Counted from the first letter of the stretch, positions 15,659 to 27,270 are shown. The stretch: DNA of 64,000 nucleotides from Saururus chinensis (GCA_035235625.1 CP141143.1:17157092-17221091), one strand, 5' to 3'. Notes: a model not told the origin generated them from the sequence alone. Program-made: numbers and translations.

Positions 15659-17253
15659 AGGGGTGTTAACGAGCCGAGCTGAGCCGAGTATTAGGCTGTT
15701 TTGGCTCGAGCTCGGCTCGAAGCTCGAATAAACTCGAACCTTTCAGCTCGAGCTCAGCTCGATTTAGAAATCTAAAGCTTGGCTCGAACTCGAGCTTAAA
15801 CTTGAATAAGTGAATCATAAGCCTTGGCTCGAACTAGGCTCAAACTGGGCTCGAACTAAAAAAATAAAAATAATCTATATATAAATATAAAGTATATGAA
15901 GTATCACATATATTAATATACTTTTAGTATTAAATATTAATTAATATACTTCAACAAGTATTACGACTACACCGTGAATATTTGATTATAGTCACTATGA
16001 AAGAAGAAAACTATGACAAATAAGTTTTAGTTACATATACTAAAAAAATACAATATTATTATTTTTTTCTCTTTATGTACATATAATCACTAAAAAAGAT
16101 GTAAAAAATAAAAAAAATAATTAGGCAACATTGTCATCTACTTTTTTGTATTTTCTTTTCTTTACATGCTTATAAATCACTAATAAAAAAGTTATTCTAT
16201 AATCTTAGTGTGCCTCTAAAAAATTCTGAAGTACATGTAAAAAGATATACATTTTGTAAGATGAGGATGGTCCCAATGTCATGCTTCAACTTTTAAAAGA
16301 ATATCTAATCATTCTTTTCTAAACTAAGGTTGGTCTACAAATGTCATGCTTCTTTTAGAATTATTTTTGAGTATATTAGTGTGATATCATGTTGACCATC
16401 TGTCATATACTTATAGCTTCATTTAATTTTTCAATTGAACTAATTTTAGTTCATCTTCAAGAATCAAATAGCCCTATTAATTTGGGACAAAAGGAGTATA
16501 TTAGTGTTTGCGTCTCCAATATTTTTATTTTTATAAAATATATATCATATATAAAAATTATATATCCGTTATAATTTAACAAGGATATATATCAAAAAAA
16601 AATTTTATATGAGTTTAGACTCTCGTATGTCAATATGAGCAAAGACATCATAGGCCATCAGATCAAGATCCAAATGTGCAAGAAAACATAAACTAATCTA
16701 CCTCCCGAGTTATGTGTGTTCTTATATCGTAATATGATGATGTATGATATCTATACTCACATAGTCGTGAGTGAACCTTGACTCATATAAATGGGTCTTA
16801 TATATCAATACGATACATAGTATTAGTATATAAATATGTGATTATATGTCGTTTTATATATTCCATTCGTCTTAGATTAATAACTCAATTAAAATTTTCA
16901 AAATGAACTAATCAAATAGAGCTATTAATCTAAGAATGGAGAGAGTATGTTATAAATATGTATTTAAATTAACAATTATGTTTATATAAAATATGTATAT
17001 ATATACATTATTTATATATAATTTTAAAATTATATTCAAGTTTGAGCTCGAGCTTGAGGTCGAGTCGAGTAGCATCGAGTTCGAGTTTTATTCGAGCCGA
17101 GCCGAGTCGAGCAGGGGTCGGCTCAAACTCGGCTTGAACTTATTCAAGCTCGAATCGAGTTCGAGTCGAGCCTGATTCGAGTCGAGTTTAACTCAAGCCA
17201 AGCCTAATCGAATCGAGTTTGCTCACGAGCTAGCTCGGCTCATTTACAGCCCT
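15659..17253. mobile_element. 1.6-kb MULE-type element nested in the CACTA
   Basis: The left end reads AGGGGTGTTAACGAGCCGAG and the right end in reverse AGGGCTGTAAATGAGCCGAG, about 20 bp with four mismatches. It is flanked by a perfect 10-bp repeat, ATATGTCGCT, at 15649-15658 and 17254-17263, within the 8-11 bp range of Mutator-like elements. Removing the insertion and one repeat restores the CACTA module. The subterminal regions are rich in GAGCTCGAGC-type motifs and the centre is AT-rich with no transposase. Confidence 0.88.
16861..16945. mobile_element. Stowaway-type MITE inside the MULE
   Basis: TTCCATTCGTCTTAGATTAAT at the left and ATTAATCTAAGAATGGAGAG at the right form an inverted repeat, flanked by TA on both sides. 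About 85 bp, matching the size and ends of the other Stowaway copies in the window. Confidence 0.6.
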
Positions 17254-17381
17254 ATATGTCGCTAATGGTTTTTTTAAATTTTAAAAAAATTAAAATTAAA
17301 ATTAAAATAGAGAGAGTGAGGAGAGAGAGGATAGGGAAGAGAGAGAGAGAGGGAAGAGACAGAGAGAGGAGAGGGAAGGGA

Positions 17382-17412
<31 letters not shown>

Positions 17413-17417
17413 GGAAG

Positions 17418-17453
<36 letters not shown>

Positions 17454-18724
17454 GGAAGGGAAGGGAAGAGAGAGAGGGGAGGGAAGAGAGAGAAAGAGGA
17501 GAGGGAAGAGAAGGAGAGAAAAGGGGGATATTAATTTTATTTATTTTAAAAAGAGTATTAGCGACATTTACATGTATACGTCGCTAATACATTATAGTAT
17601 TAGCGACGTATGCAACTATATGTCGCTAATGACTTTTTTAAATTTTTAAAAAACTAAAATTAAAATAGAGAGAGGATAGGGAAGAGAGAGAGAGGATAGG
17701 GGGGGAAAGAGAGGATAGGGGAGAGAGAGGAGAGGAGAGGGAAGAGAGGGAAGAGAGAGAGAGAGAGAGAGGAGAGGGAAGAGAGAGAGAGAGAGGAGAG
17801 GGAAGAGAGAGAGAGAGGAGAGGGGAGAGAGGGAGATGAGGGAAGAGAGAGAGCGAGGAGAGGGGGTATTAATTTTATTAAAAAAAAGAGTATTAGCAAC
17901 ATTTATATATATATATATGTCGCTAATACTACAGTGTATTAGTGACATATAGCTCTATCGTCGCAGTATTAGCGAAGTATGCAGCTATATGTCACTAATG
18001 GCTTTTTTAAATTTAAAAAAAATTAAAATAAAATAGATAGAGAGAGTGAGTGAGGAGAGAGAGGATAGGGAAAAGAGAGAGAGGGGGGATAGGGAAGAGA
18101 GAGGAGAGGGAAGAGAAAGCGTGAGAGAGAGAGGAGAGAGAGAGGGGAGGGAAGAGAGAGCGTGAGAGAGGGAAGAGAGAGAGAGGAGAGAGGGATATTA
18201 ATTTTATTTTTTAAAAAAGAGTATTAACGATGTTTACATATATACGTCGCTAATACTACGGTGTATTAGCGATGTATAGCTCTATATGTCGCTAATACAC
18301 TATAGTATTAGTGACGTATGCAGCTATATGTCACTAATGATTTTTAAAATTTTAAAAAATTAAAATTAAAATAGATAGGGAGAGAGAGGATAGGGAGTGA
18401 CAGAGAGAGAGGGGAGGGAAGAGAGAGCATGAGAGAGGGAAGAGAGAGAGATGAGAGGGAAGAGAGAGCATAGGAGAGGGGGGATATTAATAGATAGAAA
18501 GAGTGAGGAGAGAAAGGATAGGGGAGAGAGAGAGAGAGAGGGGAAGGGGATATTAATTTTATTTTAAAAAAAGAGTATTAGAGATGTATACATGTATATG
18601 TCGCTAATACAACATATATACAATAGTTTATTAGCGACATATAGATTATATGTCGCTGCTATATGTACTAATAGTGACGCTCAATGTGAGCGTCGCTAAT
18701 AATATATTTTAAAAAAATATATTA

Positions 18725-19200
18725 CGCGGGCAAAATTTCACCCGCTTATAAAATACCCACCCCGGTCCCCCCTGCCAACTCCCGGTTCCCCTCTGCTGCC
18801 CCGCGACTCACCTCCACCCCGAAGACCCTCGCCTCCTCTGGTGCCTCCTCATCCCTCCCAGTCCCTCTTCTCCCCTCCGATCCGCCCCCCCCCCTCCGTG
18901 GGGACTTGAGGCCGGCAGGGAGGTGCTATCCTCCGGCCCCCCACCCCATCCAGTACCCCTCCCCCCCCTCTCCCCGCTGCTCTAGTCCCATCTCTCCCCT
19001 GCTCCGCCCCCTCCTCTTATTTTTCAAAGGAGGGGGCAGAGCCGAGGAGAGGGGGGACCGGGGGGGGGGGGGGGGGCGGGAGGACACCGCCGCCGCCGTC
19101 CTCCTGCTCCCTCACCCCTCCCCCTTGCTCCGGACCCCCCTGCTCCTCCCTCTCTTCCCCCCCTCTCCCTTCCCCGGTGAGCCTGGTGGCCCACCCAGGA
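18725..19200. other. GC-rich island inside the CACTA
   Basis: This block is strikingly C/G-rich compared with the element around it. It starts with a TATA-like TTATAAAATA at 18746-18755, then long C/T-rich sequence, and contains a run of 17 G at 19060-19076. It may be the element's own promoter/leader or captured host sequence. The Pro-rich frame across it is low-complexity and I do not call it a gene. Confidence 0.5.
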
Positions 19201-21315
19201 TTTTTTTTAAAAAAAAATTCATCTTTAGTGATGCATCTATATGTGTCGCTATTTTTTTAAAATATTTTAAAATGTATTAGCGGCGCTTTAAAAGCGCTGC
19301 TATTACATTTAAATTTTTTTAATATTATAATATTAGCGATGCTTTGAACTTTTTTTAAAACTTTAATCTATTAGCAATGTATGGAAAAGCGTTGCTAATA
19401 ACTACTTTTTTAGCGACGCTTATCGTATACGTCGTTAATAAATTATTTTAATTTTTTTTAAATAGTTTTTCTATTAACGACGTATATAAAAGTGTCACTA
19501 ATAATTTATCATTAGCGACACTAAAAAATAAGCATCCCTAATAATTATTATTAGCAATGTATATATATGTCGCTAATAATTGTATGAGTCGCTAAAGGGT
19601 CCTATTAGCAATGTTTTCTCTTATACGTCACAAATATACAATAGCAATGACACTTTTTTTGACATTTATAGTGATGTTCAGTAGACTATTAGCGATGCAT
19701 AAATACATCGCTAATAATTTTTTTTGTTGTAGTGAATGCTTCTCATTCCTCCTCCCTACCCCACTGTCCTGAACTTCTCTCCAAATCTACAATCAAAATC
19801 CTTAGCAATATCTTGGATAGAGAAGCGTCATGATGGAAACACTTCTTAGTTGGATATGTTCTTGGCAAACGCCCATATTTTGGTTAAAGAACAACCCCTG
19901 TGAAGCTTTGGAACTTGTCCAACTTAGTTGAGATGCTATCACTCACTGAAGGTTTTTTCCTTTTCAAATTCTCAAATGAACAAGAATGTGATAAAAAATT
20001 AAATTTAGCCATTTGGTCAATCAAGGATTGATCATTAATCCTATGAAAGTGGCATCCTGGATTCAAGCTAGTTAGAGAAATCATCAAAACAATCTCAATT
20101 AGGTGAAACTTCCTCGTCTTCCATTTCAATATTAGTCTAAAGAAAGTTTAAGGATGATTGTAGGTACGTTAGGTATTCCACTTCATAGAGATCCTTCTAC
20201 GTTGGATAGATCAAGGCTTATATTTGCTCGTCTTTGTATCAAAGTTTCTCCAAATCTCACTTCTAGATCATGTTGACATTGAATGTGATGGCAGTTTCAC
20301 CTTCTCTTGAAAGGTTGAGTATGATGGGCATCCTACAGTTTGCTCCAAATGCCACGCTTTTGATCACACGGTGAATATTTTCTCGGTTTGTGAGGAGTGG
20401 AGACTTGTGATAGGTAAGCCTACCATCATGAGAATATCTTTCAATCTAGTGAATGCGACAAGTAGTATAGACTCCACACCAACCCCTTCTCAATGTGTAG
20501 ATCGATCTAGACTACATTTGGGGTCTATTGGTGCTCGCCAAATTCTAGTGAGAGATACTCCCCATTCTTCTCTCCATTCTAGAGGTAACTTAGAGAACAA
20601 TTATTTGGCAAATCAAATTGAAACAAACCACAATATTGAAGAAATTCTTCCAACATGTATACCAACGAATGAAAAGCACATGCATGAGGAGTGTCTTGAT
20701 ATAACACTTCGAACCATGACATCTCAACCTGGTATGTTGTCCATCAGATTTCTCAAGAGATAGACTTGGTAGTTGACTTGAGTCAAAGAGTTTAATCCCA
20801 AGAACTTAAAAGGCTGCCAATGCCATAGTGGGGGTTCGAAGATGCACCCATAGCACTTCACAAATGAATTATATGGATTTGGTTTTGGATATCTTCCAGT
20901 CAAGTCTTATGCTATCCTCCAACTCTATTCATAATGATTCAGATGAAGATCATGAAGTAAATGATGACGAAAATCATAATGTTACACTCAGCACGTTCAT
21001 TGAGAAGGCTTCTTTGAATTCAGGAAAAAAATAGAACAAAAAGGGAGGTCGTATAAAGGTAAAATTTTAGTTATATTATTTCTCAGTGTTTCCCTTGCTG
21101 GTTCCTTTGTTGCCATTTTTCTTTGATTTTTAAGATTGGTTTTCAGGTCTATCAGGGTTTTTGATAGTTCTTGTTATGTGATAGGGAGGGGTTTTCTTGT
21201 CTGGGATTCACTCTTTGTACCTTTTTTTTTGAGCTATTACAAATTTTGATTTACCGATAAAAAATTAAATAAATAGGACACTTATTTTAGAATAGATTGA
21301 GTACTATATTAACTA

Positions 21316-21398
21316 CTCCCTCTATCTTGTATTAATAGCTATGTTTAAATTTTTTAAATAAAGTAAAATATGTAACTATTAATTTAGGACAGAGGGAG
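21316..21398. mobile_element. Intact Stowaway-type MITE
   Basis: CTCCCTCTATCTTGTATTAA at the left pairs with an ATTAATTTAGGACAGAGGGAG-type right end. TA flanks both ends (21314-21315 and 21399-21400). It lies only about 13 bp from the right end of the split Stowaway, so the same short AT stretch was targeted twice. Confidence 0.85.
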
Positions 21399-21399
21399 T

Positions 21400-22377
21400 A
21401 TGTTTTTAGTTCTTTATTTGATCCGTGCTCAACTTATTCTTAGCACATACTATTTGTCAAAACATCAAGATTATTTTGATGTATTTTCATCAAGTTAAAA
21501 TCAATCATTTTAAGGCCCAGTGGATGAGACGATGATCAATACCTTAGTTTGGACTCAGGAGTGTTCGACCACTAGCGATCTAACATCTTCAATTGTTAGA
21601 TATGGAGTACAATTTATAACCGACTTGGCGTTGGCTTTCGCAGTTCAGGAGTCTTCTATTGCTTACCTTTTCCAATAGATCAAAGTAGTGAGAAAATCTT
21701 TAGAGTAACAATCTAAAAGCTAAATCGTAAATTCCATCTGTCCATTTCACGGCCAGGAATCGTAAATGCAGTGACAAGAACGACGCAGGATATGAAATTC
21801 CACATGGTGCAAGACTCCTCCAAACCAGTCCCGTGCCAGATAATTCAGCCAAAGTAGTTATAGATATGGTTTTGTACTCTTTTCACGTTTGCAGATATTG
21901 AATTCATAAGCTGTAACTCTATTTTCCCTCCTTTTTATCCTTCAGTACGGGTTCCTGCTTTTCATGTAGCTGTGAGCACAACTATAACGTGTATTTGAGG
22001 ATTATGAAGTTCGAACTAAATCTGAGCACTGCCACTGTGACACACCGAACATCAGGCAAGATCAGCTGAATTTACTTTATCGCAATTTTCATTTTGCTAC
22101 CGAATAATAAGAGAAATTCAGGGGAGTCCCTTAGCATGGGTGGCTTGAATTCCATGGGTTCCGGTTTTACAGAAACAACAATCCTCCCCCTCGGAAGGTT
22201 TCAGAGTTCTCAGCATTTTTAAAGAAAGATGTAAACTCGACTACCAAGTACTGATTGATGGCACTTAAATCTCTGTTGTCATACATGTTGATAGGCAAAT
22301 TTGTTATATGAATCAAACAAACTCTGTTATTTACTTCTCTAAAGCTCCTCTGTAGGAACCCCACATTTTCATGTGAA
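21400..22377. other. Spacer and 3' flank of the phosphoglycerate mutase gene
   Basis: No gene seen. The part nearest 22377 should be the 3' untranslated region of the minus-strand gene; ORFs here are short and unremarkable. Confidence 0.35.
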
Positions 22378-25295
22378 CTAGTCCCAGTTCAAGTGCATGA
22401 ATTTCTTTATTATTCCCATCATTTCACTCCCTGGAAATCGCCCAAGACAACCTCTAGCTGCTGATATCTCATCAAATTGACTCACCGAGTCACCACTAAA
22501 TGCTTCAGTCCCTTTCCTTTGGTCTGCATTTGACACTGTCATATCTACTCTCAAATCTTCTCCTGCCAAAACAGAAGGAAGCAGAAAAGGTTCCAGAGAA
22601 GTAGCTAGGACAACATCCTCTCCCCCAACTGCACTAACATAGTCATTTAATCGGCACACAGCAAATGGAACAGGCTCGAAGCTGTGATCCCCATATTCCA
22701 CAGGCGTTGAGTGGTCCCCTGTGACACACAGAAAGTATTTGAAGTTTCCAGACGATTCTGCCTCCAGAAGGAGCTTAGCAAGCTGACCGACTGCTCTGTC
22801 AACAGCTTCCAAGCCTTTTACTTTGAGCATACATGCCTTGTCATGACCCGCATCATCTATTGCCTGTGGTATAAGTCACTTGTTAGTCAATTAATGCTCT
22901 TGTTCGGCTAGATTGACAAATATATAACATCGGCATCAGAAATAATCAATCCACCAGCAGATCTTCTCAACTGTTCCAGATGCAGAGGCAATTAATGTGG
23001 TCGTATTAAAAAGCACAGAACCACAGAAATCCGACCTTCCCTTGTTTTCTTTTCATTCTCTTTTTGCATTAAGTAACAGTATTTATTTGAGCATAAAAAA
23101 CTTGGTAAATCCTAAAAGCTTGAGAGAGATTAAATTAATGAGAACTTATCTAAAGCTTACTTAAAAACACACCAAACAAAGGACATGTCTTATCAAATCT
23201 GATTGATAAAGCGGGTTAAATCTATATGCACAAACAACGTACAAACAGAGATCTAGAAAAAACTGAAATTAATTATATAATCTAAGAACCACCTTGATGT
23301 GGAGAAACCCAAAGTCATAGCCATCTGCACGGCCAGGTATGTTCTCAGTCTCTCCTGGTACAAAAACATTTGGGCATGGTTGTAGCGGAGCTGAAAGTGC
23401 TTTAGCTATACCCACTGCTTTTGAAGTTAAGAGAGTTCGATAGTCTCCGGTGGCTCCAGGTGCTTCAACAATATCAATTCCCAAAGAAAGACCCAAACCT
23501 GCTATAATTTTGGTAGGGGCCACCATGCATGGCCATAGCCCATGATTTTGTTCAAATGCAGGCACCTGCAACCATAGGGAACCAGCTCATTGTTCATTTG
23601 ACTGACCAAGAGATGCCTGTTAAATATTGATTACCGAGCAAAAAAATCAACTGACAATAACACTACCTCAATCCGAATTCCACAACCTCGCAAAAGGACA
23701 ACATTTGCAATATTTTTCCCTTCTTGTGCCCGTTTTTTATTGATGGGATGAGAAATCAGGATTTGTGACATCTCTTTGGACAGTTCATTGACAACTGCAG
23801 CAGTGTTTTTTGCTTCATCAGTATCATCAAGAGCTTCAGCCTTCAAAAGTAAGCGTTTATCTTTTAATGGGTCTGTGCCAGATATATTTCCACTCAAATT
23901 CGGTCCTTTCACCACCACCCCACATCTGTGTTCAGTTGCATATCTGAAGAAAACAGTATTCGTGAATTTAGAAGGTCAAACTTTAGTTAATTGTCAAAAG
24001 ACCACAAATGCTCCAACTTAGCAGAATCATCACAATAATTGGTTTTAGAGTTCTCATATCACATCAATGCAGGTAGCAGATACTATCATTGCCTATTATT
24101 ATACCAATAAGACTGACTAAGAACTTTATCAAGATTAAAATGATCCACTTTATTCAAGTCTTGCAAGCATAGTCTCTCATGAACTCAAACACGCAAGCTG
24201 ATTTGATCCAGAATTTTGCCATGAATGTTTGGCCCTCAGGTTGATTATAAATTGTGGCCAAAAGATTTCACCTCCCGGTTTGAACAGGTAAAGGTAAACC
24301 AAAAATTGAAAAGAAAAGATGTGTGCATGGAGTATGTTTTGAGGTTGAAGCCTTATTGTGTACAAATGTCACAGACTCAGATCACCTCCTAAAGCTGTCA
24401 CAACCTGACTCGCACTTCATATTCAGGAAAAGATGGCAGCTTCATCCTGTCTAGTGCTTCACAAAGGATTGGGCCCTCTTCCTCGAAATGCCTATCAGCC
24501 CTTCTGTTTGTAACAATTCCAGTAGCCTCATCCAATGTAGCAAAGTTTGACTGAAATTTAATCAAAAGCACACAAATAAAAAATAATTAGCTTAATATGA
24601 AGAGAAATACAATATAATTTTGTTAACAAAACCAACCAACCAACAAGCGAAGCAAATCAGTTGTCATGCTCTTCAACAATTAACTATCAGTCCCTCTAGA
24701 GAATCACCTACACATAGATGGGATTTAAAATTTTCTGTCTTTTCTTTTCACGGTACTTGTTAAAAGGTCACAATATCCATCAACTTAAATAGAAAATTTC
24801 TTTTACCATCTTGCTCAAAAGATCGCAATCGGAGATACATAACCAAAAGAATATGTTAACAAATAATGACCAAAAAAGAAAGAAAGAAAACAAACTATAA
24901 AAGACTCCAAAATGCAGAAACATACGGAGATTCTACATACTGTAAAGATATATGATAGTAGAATAAACAGAAGACAATTCCCTAACCTTGAAAGCAATAT
25001 CTCCAGGGGACATGGCCAATCCAGCACCCATAGATTCAAAAGCACCCCGACCACGGTAATACACTCTTGGGTCATATCCCAAAAGAGAAAGGTGGGCCGT
25101 GTCACTTCCACAAGCCAATCCTGGCTCCACAGGATCCATGAGACCGTTTACACCAGCTGAAGCAATTGCATCCAAGTTTGGTGTTTTGGCCACTTGCAAA
25201 GGCGTTTGATAACCATATCTTGGTAATGAGACATCTCCTAGGCCATCTATCAGAACAAAGGCAACCCTCTTCTTGCGGTTCTGGTTCAAACCCAT
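22378..25295 (-). CDS. Archaeal-type cofactor-independent phosphoglycerate mutase
   Basis: An ApgM-type enzyme, which interconverts 3- and 2-phosphoglycerate without 2,3-bisphosphoglycerate. Five coding exons join in phase on the minus strand: 25295-24987, 24550-24405, 23943-23667, 23565-23293 and 22863-22378, giving 496 residues. Alkaline-phosphatase-superfamily motifs are in order: RVAFVLIDGLGDVS (metal ligand), GLACGSDTAHLSLLGYDP (expected phospho-Ser region), YRGRGAFESMGAG, LLRGCGIRIEVP, PTKIIAGLGLSLGID, DDAGHD and TGDHSTPVEYGDHSFEPVP. The start at MGLNQNRKKR is the first ATG; three upstream spliced exons look like 5' untranslated sequence. No transit peptide is evident, so a cytosolic enzyme is likely. 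Plants carry this homologue alongside the classical iPGAM. The plastid enolase gene, encoding the next pathway step, is 12 kb away on the opposite strand. Confidence 0.93.
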
Positions 25296-25333
25296 ATTCT
25301 CTTCAATGGATGCCTTTCTTAGAATCGTGGTCA

Positions 25334-27270
25334 CTGGAAGAATGAAAAATGCAATATTCTCAGACAAGTTTCCAATTCAAACTAGCAATACTCTGAGACT
25401 AAGAACAAACCACAAAGCAACTTCAGGTCTCCAAAAAAATGCCGAAATACTCACATTTTTTCTTTTTTGGTGGGTTTTCCACTGAAAAAAAAAACAGAAA
25501 CGCAAACAAGCCAATATGAAAATTGGGACCCCTATATGAGAACAGTAAATTTTCTAGTTATAAAGACCTTTATATATTCTCTCAAAGGGGTTTCTCAACA
25601 GCAAGCCAAAATGGTATTATTTCATTGCAAAAGCACAAGAGACATTTTCTTTTATGAACTTTCAGGAAAACTCTTAAATCTGACATCCATTTTGCAAATT
25701 GTTTTCCTTTTTATTATGTAGGACAATGTTGAGGCCATAAAGGTCGTAAATATTAAGAAAGGACAGACAGAAGAGCAGGATCACAATTAAAACAAAACAG
25801 CAACCTCCAAAAAACAGAGATAAAAAATATATGTAGGGAAAAATACACTGCAATCATCAATACAACTAGCTACTTTCAACCTAAATCATTATTTACAGAA
25901 TCAGAAAGGGAACAAACGCAAAACTCGGGGACACTGCCAGTCCCTCAACTTTGTTAAATGGGTCTATCCGTAGTCATTAGAAGATGTCGTGAAGAGGCAT
26001 TAAGAGCAGAGAAATATCCAAAAGTTTCCATTTCCTTAGACATAAATTGTTCCACCCCTTGAAAGCCGACACCTTCATCCCAAAACAGAGGATCATGAAG
26101 CATAATAAGAAAGTGAAACAACTATGACCACAAGGACTTTCACACGATAAAAAAGAAAATTTGTGCAGCAGCATTGTCTATTGCAGGGTGCGAATGATAG
26201 AAATTACCTGAGAAAGCAAACCCCTCAGGCGGGTTTAGTGATTCACGCTCTGAAAATTATTTCCCAGGGTTCTAGGGGGTTTCGGGTGAGTTATAGATTA
26301 GGAAGATAAATGGGAGTTTATTGTTTTTTTTAATAGGAATTGAACTCAAAGGGTAGTGGGAAACTGTTCTAACACTTTTCCGCCCTTACAATACAAGTGC
26401 CCGATTACAATTGCAAAAAAATTTCGCAAAACGAAACCTAAGCAGATGATTTTCACAATTCAGAAAAAAAAGAAGAAGAAGATATTTTAACATAAATATG
26501 AAAATTTTTCTTTTTTGTTACTTGAACTAAAGATAATCTTCACATGTTCCAATTTGCTACAGTCATTGTGTCAGTGAACACAAACTCCAATTCCGAACAA
26601 AGAAAAGAACATAACAAACTTCGTACAATGCACTAAATTCTGCTAAAAGGAAGATCCCAAAAACAGAAAACCATACATGATACATGATTTTTACAACATG
26701 AAGCGTTTATTGAAAATAATGCTAAAAATGCAAGGGTTTAGCAAAGAGAATACGAGATCGATACATAAAAACCAAATTCTGCAATAAGGAACCCAGAAGG
26801 AGAGTAAGCATCTAGAGAATAGTTGTATGAGTGCTGCATTTGTATGTAAGGGGGCTCACCTTTGTGTTGATAGCTTCTCTGTAGTTCCAATTCTCTGCAA
26901 CCTCTCGTTCTAAGCCCCTCTTTGTTAAGAGACACAGACTCTCACAGTCAGTACCTCCTCAGAACCCAACCCCCAAACAGTAAAAGAAAAATACGTGTCT
27001 CTCAGTCTCAGACGCTGCCTGGAGGAGGAGACTACGTGATCTGATTGGAAGCCGGAGAGGGTGGAGGTGGGGATTGTCGGAATCGGCGGCAAGGAATCGG
27101 GGCCTTCGTCGTTTGTACTTTGTAGCCGGGCCGAGGCAGGAAGTGTTGATCTTCATCTTCTCCGGGTGGACAGCATGGCACAAATCATCGACCACTCAGA
27201 TGCACGAATGAATGAATTACCATTCCAACCGTCCACCGAATCCACGATGGCACGGTCCGACTTCTGATTG
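25334..27270 (-). other. 5' untranslated exons and promoter region of the mutase gene
   Basis: Consistent splice sites mark three small leader exons: 26935-26860 (upstream edge unknown, donor AAAG|GTGAGC), 26249-26208 (TTTTCAG acceptor, CTCAG|GTAATT donor) and a 27-nt exon at 25481-25455 after a poly-pyrimidine tract (donor AAAT|GTGAGT). The coding exon then begins at 25333. The frame stays open through all four pieces but holds no ATG before 25295. The promoter probably lies near 27.0-27.3 kb, where GC content rises. Confidence 0.5.

Larger units (their letters stand above)
15586..18700. repeat. Five tandem modules of about 331-362 bp inside the CACTA
   Basis: Each module has a GAGTATTA box, then a TTAGCGAC/GTCGCTAAT palindromic pair, then a long AG-rich tract on the plus strand. 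The GAGTATTA boxes lie at 15586, 17553, 17888, 18219 and 18573. Spacings are 362 (after removing the MULE and one copy of its target duplication), 335, 331 and 354 bp. The purine tracts lie at about 15360-15560, 17305-17525, 17665-17865, 18035-18195 and 18375-18550. Arg/Glu-rich and Leu/Ser-rich ORFs across the tracts are low-complexity artefacts. Confidence 0.85.
14695..19734. mobile_element. 5.04-kb non-autonomous CACTA (En/Spm-type) element
   Basis: The left end is CACTACAATAAAA and the right end, reverse-complemented, is CACTACAACAAAA: 13 bp of terminal inverted repeat with one mismatch. AAT flanks both ends (14692-14694 and 19735-19737), the expected 3-bp target duplication. Subterminal and internal DNA is packed with inverted pairs of TTAGCGACG and CGTCGCTAA, typical of CACTA transposase-binding arrays. 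No transposase frame is present. The element sits inside the LINE and carries a nested MULE. Confidence 0.92.
14679..21261 (+). mobile_element. RT-less LINE (L1-like) inserted in the Stowaway MITE
   Basis: The 12-bp sequence AAATTAAATAAA occurs at 14667-14678 and again at 21262-21273, just after a terminus reading TTTTGATTTACCGATAAA. That TTTACCGATAAA ending is typical of plant L1-type LINE 3' ends. Without the CACTA insertion the LINE is only about 1.5 kb. It keeps a decayed ORF1 piece (LHRDPSTLDRSRLIFARLC, then VEYDGHPTVCSKCHAFDH with a C-x2-C-x4-H knuckle at 20341-20370) and open fragments at 20371-20763 and 20828-21034. No reverse-transcriptase motif was found. The duplication is AT-rich, so its exact edges are uncertain. 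Confidence 0.6.
14628..21302. mobile_element. Stowaway-type MITE, split by nested insertions
   Basis: The left half begins after TA at 14626-14628 with TTCCCTTTATCCTAAAAT and TATCCTATTTATT. The right half, read in reverse from about 21302, gives TACTCAATCTATTCTAAAAT and GTCCTATTTATT. The two halves are inverted copies of each other over about 36 bp with scattered mismatches, and both ends abut TA, the Stowaway target. Everything from about 14680 to 21261 was inserted into the middle of this short element. Confidence 0.65.

Noticed and set aside
15368..18000. Arg/Glu-rich and Leu/Ser-rich open frames
   Set aside because: They are translations of the AG-rich tracts of the CACTA on either strand and carry no protein signal.
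18906..19280. Pro-rich 124-codon frame
   Set aside because: Low-complexity translation of the C/T- and G-rich block in the CACTA.
20371..21034. Two plus-strand frames as host genes
   Set aside because: They lie between a LINE ORF1 knuckle and a LINE 3' end and read as remains of that element.
25455..26935. N-terminal extension of the phosphoglycerate mutase through three upstream exons
   Set aside because: The frame is open but has no ATG before 25295; the apparent start at 26935 is GTG with an in-frame stop upstream. Kept as leader exons only.
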